From JBFGWM01 sp041588495 (lineage in GTDB: Bacteria > Pseudomonadota > Gammaproteobacteria > Pseudomonadales > JBFGWM01), in the NCBI GenBank assembly GCA_041588495.1, contig JBFGWM010000069.1:1-11579 (forward strand): DNA of 11,579 nucleotides, written 5' to 3'. Below are positions 7,377-11,579 of this stretch, one piece after another. Every line of letters begins with the position of its first letter. The stretch's first letter is position 1. The notes under the pieces were generated by a model that was not told where the DNA came from, searched no databases, and saw only the letters and a program-made list of their open reading frames with translations. A program made the position numbers and the translations under genes.

Positions 7377-9176
7377 CTAGAAGGAAAAGGATTCCGGTTC
7401 CATGCGCATGACGCTGTCCGCGCCGCTTTGCATGGTGGCCGCGAGGGCGCGGGTGCGGGGCAGGATCTTTGCAAAGTAGAACTGCGCGGTATGCAGTTTC
7501 GCGGTGTAAAAACCGTCTCCGTCCGCCCCCTCCGCAATGCGATCCAGGGAAACCCGCGCCATGCGCGCCCACAGCCACGCCAATGCCGTGTAACCCGAGT
7601 ACATCAGGTAATCGACGGATGCCGACCCGACCTCGTCACGGTCCTTCATGGCGGCCATGCCGATGCGGGTGGTCAGTTCTCCCCACTCGCGGTTGTGGAC
7701 CGCGAGGGGCTCCACGAACTCGCGCAGGTCCTCGCGATCCTGGTTAGCCTTGCAGAACACGTGAATCTCGCGGGTAAACCCGCGCAGCAGCTCGCCCTGG
7801 GTCATCAGCACCTTGCGCCCCAGCAGATCGAGCGCCTGGATGCCGGTCGTGCCCTCGTAGAGGGTGGATATGCGGCAATCGCGAACCAGTTGCTCCATGC
7901 CCCACTCGACGATGAACCCGTGGCCGCCGAAAACCTGCAGCCCCAGATTGACCGACTCGAAACCGGTCTCGGTCATGAACGCCTTGCAGATCGGCGTCAG
8001 CAGGCCCAGCAGGTCCGAGGCCCGCTTGCGCTCCGCCTCGTCCGTCGCGCGCTCCGACACGTCGATCAGCGAGTAGCAGTAGTAAGCCAGCGCGCGGCAA
8101 CCCTCGGCCAGTGCCTTCTGGGTCAGCAGCATGCGCCGCACGTCGGGGTGCACGATGATCGGATCCGCGGCGAGGTCCGGGTACTTGGGTCCCGACAGGG
8201 CGCGCATCGCCAGGCGTTCGCGGGCATAGCGCAGGGCCCCCTGGTAAGACAGGTCACCCATGCCCAGGCCCTGCATGCCGGTGCCCAGTCGGGCGGTGTT
8301 CATGAAGGTGAACATGCAGTTCAAACCCCGGTTGGGCTCGCCGACCAGGTAGCCCTCCGCGCCGTCGAAGTTCATGACGCAGGTGGCGGAACCGCGGATG
8401 CCCATCTTGTGTTCCAGGGAACCGCAGCTGACGCGGTTCATCTCGCCGGCTTCCCCGTTCGCGTCGAGCCGGCGCTTGGGCACCAGGAACAAGGAAATGC
8501 CCTTGGTGCCATCGGGTGCGCCGGGCAGCCGCGCAAGTACGATATGGCAGATGTTCGCGGTGAGGTCCTGGTCGCCGCCGGTAATGAAGATCTTGGTGCC
8601 GGTGATCTTGTAGGTGCCGTCGGCCTGCGGTTCGGCGCGGGTGCGAAGCTGGCCGAGGTCGGAGCCGCAGTGGGCCTCGGTCAGGCACATCGTACCCGCC
8701 CACTCCCCGCTCACGAGGCGGGGCACGACCTGCCGCTTGATGGTGTCGTCGGCGTGGACCTCGAGACACTCGATGGCGCCCTCGGTGAGCCCCGAGTAGC
8801 TGGCCAGGGCGAAGTTCGCGGCACACTGCATTTCCTTGACCGGCGCCGACATCGAGTAGGGCAGGCCCTGGCCGCCGTAGGCCTCCGGCGCGTTGATGCC
8901 GATCCATCCACCCTCGACGAGTTTCGCGTAGGCCTCGCGGAATCCGGCCGGTGTGCGCACCTGGCCGTCCTCGAGCCGGCAGCCCTCGGCGTCGCCCACC
9001 GGGTTGAGGGGGGAATACTCGTTCTCGTTGATGCGCGCGCCCTCTTCCAGCACCGACCGCACCAGCTCCATGTTGAGTTCCCCGCATCCGGGCAGCTCAC
9101 GGTACTGCGACTCGATGTCGAGCAGGTCCTCCAGCACGAACTGCATGTCACGCAACGGGGCTTTGTATTCCGGCAT
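7377..9176 (-). CDS. Acyl-CoA dehydrogenase, DmdC-type with extra N- and C-terminal domains
   Basis: This is a 599-aa FAD-dependent acyl-CoA dehydrogenase, much longer than the ~380 aa of classical members. The start MPEYKAPLRDMQFVLEDLLD is typical of the subgroup that includes 3-methylmercaptopropionyl-CoA dehydrogenase (DmdC). It carries an N-terminal extension domain, the ACAD core (CLTEAHCGSDLG at 164-175 and KITGTKIFITGGDQD at 190-204 line the flavin and substrate site), QVFGGHGF (414-421), and a C-terminal domain after about 460. The catalytic base is predicted as Glu441 in STLYEGTTGIQALDLLGRK. It oxidises an acyl-CoA to the 2-enoyl-CoA, passing electrons to ETF. The substrate could be a fatty acyl-CoA or a methylthio-acyl-CoA; sequence alone does not decide, so I give no symbol. 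GGAG lies 10 bases upstream. It is the first gene of an operon with the alpha/beta hydrolase. Confidence 0.93.
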   Translation of the reverse strand: MPEYKAPLRDMQFVLEDLLDIESQYRELPGCGELNMELVRSVLEEGARINENEYSPLNPVGDAEGCRLEDGQVRTPAGFREAYAKLVEGGWIGINAPEAYGGQGLPYSMSAPVKEMQCAANFALASYSGLTEGAIECLEVHADDTIKRQVVPRLVSGEWAGTMCLTEAHCGSDLGQLRTRAEPQADGTYKITGTKIFITGGDQDLTANICHIVLARLPGAPDGTKGISLFLVPKRRLDANGEAGEMNRVSCGSLEHKMGIRGSATCVMNFDGAEGYLVGEPNRGLNCMFTFMNTARLGTGMQGLGMGDLSYQGALRYARERLAMRALSGPKYPDLAADPIIVHPDVRRMLLTQKALAEGCRALAYYCYSLIDVSERATDEAERKRASDLLGLLTPICKAFMTETGFESVNLGLQVFGGHGFIVEWGMEQLVRDCRISTLYEGTTGIQALDLLGRKVLMTQGELLRGFTREIHVFCKANQDREDLREFVEPLAVHNREWGELTTRIGMAAMKDRDEVGSASVDYLMYSGYTALAWLWARMARVSLDRIAEGADGDGFYTAKLHTAQFYFAKILPRTRALAATMQSGADSVMRMEPESFSF

Positions 9177-9251
9177 GGCGTGGGATCTCCGTGATCGCGA
9201 TTGGGGCTGATTTCCCGCGGGCCGCGGCTGCCCCGGGGCTGGAGCGGCCGG

Positions 9252-9260
9252 ATCATAACA
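9252..9260 (-). promoter_or_regulatory. extended -10 promoter for the acyl-CoA dehydrogenase operon
   Basis: On the minus strand this reads TGTTATGAT, that is TG-n-TATGAT, an extended -10 with 5 of 6 matches in the hexamer. The -35 region (about 9274-9279) is poor, as is usual for extended -10 promoters. Transcription would begin near 9245, leaving a ~70-base leader before the ATG at 9176. The site lies in the 123-base gap after the solute-binding protein gene. Confidence 0.5.
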
Positions 9261-9299
9261 CAGATCGTTTTATGGCCGACCCGGGCCCGCAGGCAGGCC

Positions 9300-10037
9300 T
9301 CAGGGCTCCAGAATGGCGCCGATATGACCCAGCACGGCGCGCGCAAAACCATCCTCGACCAGGGCTTCCCAGGCCCTGTTGAAGCGACCGACCAGTTCGT
9401 CATCCACGCGGTGCGCCGAGAACCCCACCGCGTATTCCACCGGCGCCGGGTAACCGGTCCACTCGATCCCGCGGATCCCCATGTGGAACAGCGCGGAATC
9501 CACGCTGCGACGTTCGGCGTAAACCGCGTCGACCTCCCCCCCGGCGAGTTTGCGCAGGGCGGCGGGCAAAGTACGCACGGGAAGCAGGGCCAGCGCAGCC
9601 GGAGCCTTGTCCATCCCCGCCAGGCGCGACCCGGCCGGAGAATCCTCGACGACCGCCACGCGCAGTTCCGCAGCATCCCGCGGCCGGCGGTCACCCGGCG
9701 TGAACAGGCCATACTCACCGCGCAGCAGCGGTCGCGAAAACACGATCCCGGGGTCGCCGGCGGTCGTGACCGGGACCAGGAAGGCGCCCTCGACCGCACC
9801 CTCGCGCAGAAGAATCCTGGCGGCGTCCGCGGCGTGCTCGCGAAACTCGCAGCGCGCCCCCATCTGCAGGCAGATACGCCGCACGACATCCACCACCGGA
9901 CCCGACGCGGCGCCTCCGTAAATATGGTGGTAGGGCCGGAAGCCAAACGTCGCGAATCGCAGGGTGCCGTCCGCCACGGCATTTCCGGCCAGCAGGAACA
10001 GCAGCAGTACGGTAAGCGCCCGACTCGGTGTACGCAT
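9300..10037 (-). CDS. Secreted solute-binding-like protein (SBP family 3)
   Basis: This 245-aa protein resembles periplasmic amino-acid-binding proteins (SBP_bac_3). A Sec signal peptide is clear: MRTPSRALTV, a Leu-rich core, then a likely cleavage after AVA at 20-22. The mature start TLRFATFGFRPYHHIYGGAASG followed by VVDVVRRIC has the pattern of the family's first lobe. The Cys56/Cys63 pair matches a disulfide frequent in these proteins. GGEVDAVYAERRSVD (166-180) fits the second lobe. No permease or ATPase gene lies nearby, so it may be an orphan binding protein with a sensory or other role. It follows the HIT gene by 12 bases and is probably co-transcribed. The G-rich Shine-Dalgarno is unusually close to the ATG. 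The ligand is unknown. Confidence 0.85.
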   Translation of the reverse strand: MRTPSRALTVLLLFLLAGNAVADGTLRFATFGFRPYHHIYGGAASGPVVDVVRRICLQMGARCEFREHAADAARILLREGAVEGAFLVPVTTAGDPGIVFSRPLLRGEYGLFTPGDRRPRDAAELRVAVVEDSPAGSRLAGMDKAPAALALLPVRTLPAALRKLAGGEVDAVYAERRSVDSALFHMGIRGIEWTGYPAPVEYAVGFSAHRVDDELVGRFNRAWEALVEDGFARAVLGHIGAILEP

Positions 10038-10049
10038 CGCTCCCCCGGA

Positions 10050-10457
10050 TCAGGTGTCCTGGAGAAGATCGGCGATGCGCTCGCGAATCCCCGCGACCTC
10101 GCTGTCACTGTAGGCCACCGGCGGGACCCGGCCCCACACCGGCGCCGGCCACGAAACGTCGCTTCGGTATCGCACGATATGGTGGACGTGCAGTTGCGAA
10201 ACCACGTTACCCAGCGCCGCGACATTGATCTTGTCGGCGGAAAATCGCTCCGCGATGGTCTCCGCGAAACGCGCCGACTCGTCCGCCAGCTGGCGCACCC
10301 GCTCCGCGCCCAGCTGGTAGATTTCGGTCAGGTCCGGAACTTCCGGCACCAGGATGAACCACGGGTAATTGGAATCGTTCATCAGCAGGACACGGCACAG
10401 TTCCATGCGGCCGAGGTCGTGACAATCCTTGCGGAGCTGCGGGTCGAGTTTGAACAT
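10050..10457 (-). CDS. HIT family protein (nucleotide-binding, histidine triad-like)
   Basis: This is a 135-aa member of the HIT superfamily of nucleotidyl hydrolases and transferases. The motif region NVVSQLHVHHIVRYR (84-98) places Gln88 at the first triad position and His90 and His92 at the next two, with an extra His93. The WPAPVWG segment (103-109) downstream marks a proteobacterial HIT subgroup. LMNDSNYPWFILVPEV (25-40) corresponds to the family's N-terminal nucleotide-pocket strand. No signal peptide is seen, so it is cytoplasmic. The ATG at 10457 has GGGGG 8 bases upstream and a convincing promoter at 10491-10519. The substrate is not known; family members act on dinucleoside polyphosphates or AMP conjugates. 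The downstream partner is a secreted binding-like protein. Confidence 0.9.
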   Translation of the reverse strand: MFKLDPQLRKDCHDLGRMELCRVLLMNDSNYPWFILVPEVPDLTEIYQLGAERVRQLADESARFAETIAERFSADKINVAALGNVVSQLHVHHIVRYRSDVSWPAPVWGRVPPVAYSDSEVAGIRERIADLLQDT

Positions 10458-10489
10458 GGATCGGGCCCCCTTCGTCAGGTGTTGCGCTA

Positions 10490-10495
10490 TATAAT
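10490..10495 (+). promoter_or_regulatory. -10 box for the Yip1-family gene
   Basis: A perfect TATAAT on the plus strand sits about 45 bases before the ATG at 10540. No good -35 or extended -10 is present. It shares its bases with the minus-strand TATTAT, so one sequence may serve both directions. Confidence 0.4.
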
Positions 10496-10519
10496 ATGTT
10501 GATCCGTTGGTCCTGTCCG
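10491..10519 (-). promoter_or_regulatory. promoter for the HIT / solute-binding-like operon
   Basis: On the minus strand, CGGACA (10519-10514, 4 of 6) is spaced 17 bp from TATTAT (10496-10491, 5 of 6). The predicted start near 10484 leaves a leader of about 27 bases before the HIT ATG. Its -10 box lies over the plus-strand TATAAT of the divergent gene. Confidence 0.55.
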
Positions 10520-10539
10520 AGCCTCACCAGGAGAAAACC

Positions 10540-11142
10540 ATGTTTCTGAAGCACGTCGGTGGACTGTTCGTGCATCCCCGCGAAGAGTGGGAGACCATTC
10601 GCACGGACTCACCCACGATCTTCGAGATGTACTACGGTCACGTGGCCGTGCTGTCGCTGATTCCCGCGATCTGCGGCTACATCGGCGCCGCCATGATCGG
10701 CTGGGAGACACCCTCTGGAGAGGTCAAGTTCGTGACCCCCGAGGCCGCCATGGTACTCGCCGCCGTCTCCTATTTCGCGCTCTGGATCGACGTCTTCATC
10801 ATCGGTTATTTCATTCACTGGATGGCCAACACCTACGGCACCGAGGTCACCCTGCGCCAGGGCGTCAAGCTGGCCGCCTACACCGCCACCCCGATGTTCT
10901 TCGGCGGCCTGATGGGGCTGTTCCCGAGCCTCTGGGTGTTCATGATCGCGGGGCCCATGTTCGTCGGATACTCGATCTACCTGCTCTACCTCGGCGTTCC
11001 CATCGTGATGCAGATCTCGCAGGAACGGGGCTTCCTGTTCTCCAGTTCGGTGATGACCATCGGCCTGGTGTTCCTGGTGGCCAAGCTGGCCGTCACGGCC
11101 ATTTTCTGGGGCATGGGTTTCATGCCCGAATACCAGATCTGA
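10540..11142 (+). CDS. Yip1 family inner-membrane protein
   Basis: This 200-aa integral membrane protein of the Yip1/DUF1282 type starts with the cytosolic segment MFLKHVGGLFVHPREEW, a pattern common to bacterial Yip1 proteins (a short amphipathic helix then P-x-x-x-W). About five hydrophobic spans follow at roughly 33-54, 69-95, 112-127, 131-157 and 169-193. The start at 10540 is supported by AGGAG 6 bases upstream; an earlier in-frame TTG at 10507 is less likely. No partner gene points to a function, and the bacterial family has no firm biochemical role. The gene is divergent from the HIT gene and ends in a shared convergent terminator, so it is probably monocistronic. Confidence 0.88.
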   Translation: MFLKHVGGLFVHPREEWETIRTDSPTIFEMYYGHVAVLSLIPAICGYIGAAMIGWETPSGEVKFVTPEAAMVLAAVSYFALWIDVFIIGYFIHWMANTYGTEVTLRQGVKLAAYTATPMFFGGLMGLFPSLWVFMIAGPMFVGYSIYLLYLGVPIVMQISQERGFLFSSSVMTIGLVFLVAKLAVTAIFWGMGFMPEYQI

Positions 11143-11161
11143 ACGCTGCGCGGGGATCCCG

Positions 11162-11185
11162 AAACGCCGGCGCCAGCCGGCGTTT
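11162..11185. terminator. bidirectional terminator between convergent genes
   Basis: AAACGCCGGC (11162-11171) and GCCGGCGTTT (11176-11185) form a perfect 10-bp stem with loop GCCA. On the plus strand, T-rich sequence (TCGTTTC) follows, and the A/T base of the stem gives a short T-run in both directions. It lies 19 bases after the Yip1 stop and 5 bases beyond the stop of the minus-strand hydrolase, fitting termination of both. Confidence 0.8.
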
Positions 11186-11190
11186 TCGTT

Positions 11191-11579
11191 TCAGGACCTG
11201 ACCGGCAGACCGTCCAGCCAGGCACACAGTTCGGCGACCAGGGGCTGGCAGGTTTCCTCGCCAATCAACAGGTGCCCGGCCTCCGCGTAGATGCGCGGCT
11301 CGACGCCGTACCAGCGGCCTATTTCGCGAACCCGGGTTTCGCTGACCAGCGGATCGAGGCCGCCGCCGGCAATCCATACCGGGCAGCGGATGTCCGCCCT
11401 GCGCACACGGTTGGCGCCACGCCAGTCCAGTGGCCAGCATTCCATCTCGAACAGTACCCGGCCCGACTCCGGGCACAGTGATCCCGCCATTGCCGCAACA
11501 CCGGCCTGCTCGCCCTCTGGAGCCATCCAGCGCAGCACGTCGCGGTGGGAAGGCCGGTAGGGACGGAAGCGGAACCCGT
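11191..11579 (-). CDS. alpha/beta fold hydrolase, C-terminal part (5' end beyond window)
   Basis: The frame is open from the window edge to a TGA at 11193-11191, giving 128 residues. The reading continues upstream of a GTG at 11538 with protein-like sequence (FRFRPYRPSHRDVLRW), so I treat the gene as truncated by the window, not as starting there. The C-terminal signatures of the alpha/beta hydrolase fold are present: the acid-bearing strand CPVWIAGGGLDPLV (Asp codon at 11355-11353) and the His loop EAGHLLIGE (His codon at 11274-11272). The nucleophile elbow would lie outside. The substrate is unknown. It is not obviously a recent duplicate of the hydrolase at 6496-7362. Confidence 0.85.
   Translation of the reverse strand, partial: GFRFRPYRPSHRDVLRWMAPEGEQAGVAAMAGSLCPESGRVLFEMECWPLDWRGANRVRRADIRCPVWIAGGGLDPLVSETRVREIGRWYGVEPRIYAEAGHLLIGEETCQPLVAELCAWLDGLPVRS

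Noticed and set aside
7428..9194. Long open frame (588 codons) on the plus strand, antisense to the acyl-CoA dehydrogenase
   Set aside because: It is the same codon-bias shadow, with no ribosome-binding site or family motif, and the opposite strand carries complete conserved motifs.
8711..10225. 504-codon minus-strand frame crossing three genes
   Set aside because: It runs out of frame through the HIT, solute-binding-like and dehydrogenase genes. Its protein is dominated by Arg, Pro and Ser as expected for a wrong frame.
9201..10502. 433-codon plus-strand frame opposite the solute-binding-like and HIT genes
   Set aside because: The minus-strand products have a signal peptide and a HIT motif, and the plus-strand frame shows nothing recognisable.

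Overview
This is a GC-rich bacterial chromosome segment, most likely from a gammaproteobacterium. The main clue is the gene order aspS-yebC-ruvC-ruvA-ruvB on the minus strand, preceded by an FmdB-type zinc-ribbon gene, a layout typical of Pseudomonas and relatives. The AspRS resembles the Pseudomonas type, and the other products (DmdC-type acyl-CoA dehydrogenase, HU domain with a basic tail, Yip1 protein) fit a GC-rich member such as the Chromatiales, but the order cannot be fixed from this window. All content looks chromosomal. I see no tRNA, rRNA, CRISPR array, insertion sequence, phage gene or attachment site.

Layout. (1) Positions 1-4833, minus strand: aspS, yebC, ruvC, ruvA and ruvB, with ruvB cut by the window start. 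ruvC and ruvA overlap by 4 bases (ATGA). A small palindrome with a short T-run lies between yebC and ruvC. (2) 4901-5309, minus: an FmdB-family zinc-ribbon protein with its own TATAAT box and a strong intrinsic terminator, which separates it from aspS. (3) 5310-5716: a 407-base AT-rich intergenic island with A/T tracts spaced at about 10.5 bp, just upstream of a recognisable promoter. (4) 5717-6295, plus: a nucleoid protein made of a histone H1-like basic tail fused to a C-terminal HU/IHF domain. (5) 6496-9176, minus: a large acyl-CoA dehydrogenase followed 14 bases later by an alpha/beta hydrolase, driven by an extended -10 promoter. (6) 9300-10457, minus: a HIT-family protein and a secreted solute-binding-like protein in one unit. 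(7) 10540-11142, plus: a Yip1-family membrane protein, divergent from the HIT gene, with overlapping -10 boxes. (8) 11191-11579, minus: the C-terminal part of a second alpha/beta hydrolase, convergent with the Yip1 gene and sharing a bidirectional terminator with it.

How the genes work together. The ruv genes form the Holliday-junction resolvasome: RuvA binds the junction, RuvB drives branch migration and RuvC cuts. aspS and yebC both serve translation. The AspRS carries residues associated with the non-discriminating type, which would make it the first enzyme of the indirect Asn-tRNA route. The acyl-CoA dehydrogenase and its adjacent hydrolase probably act on one acyl substrate.

Most of the window is ordinary housekeeping sequence. 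The parts most worth a second look are the H1-tail/HU fusion and the phased A/T tracts in front of its gene.
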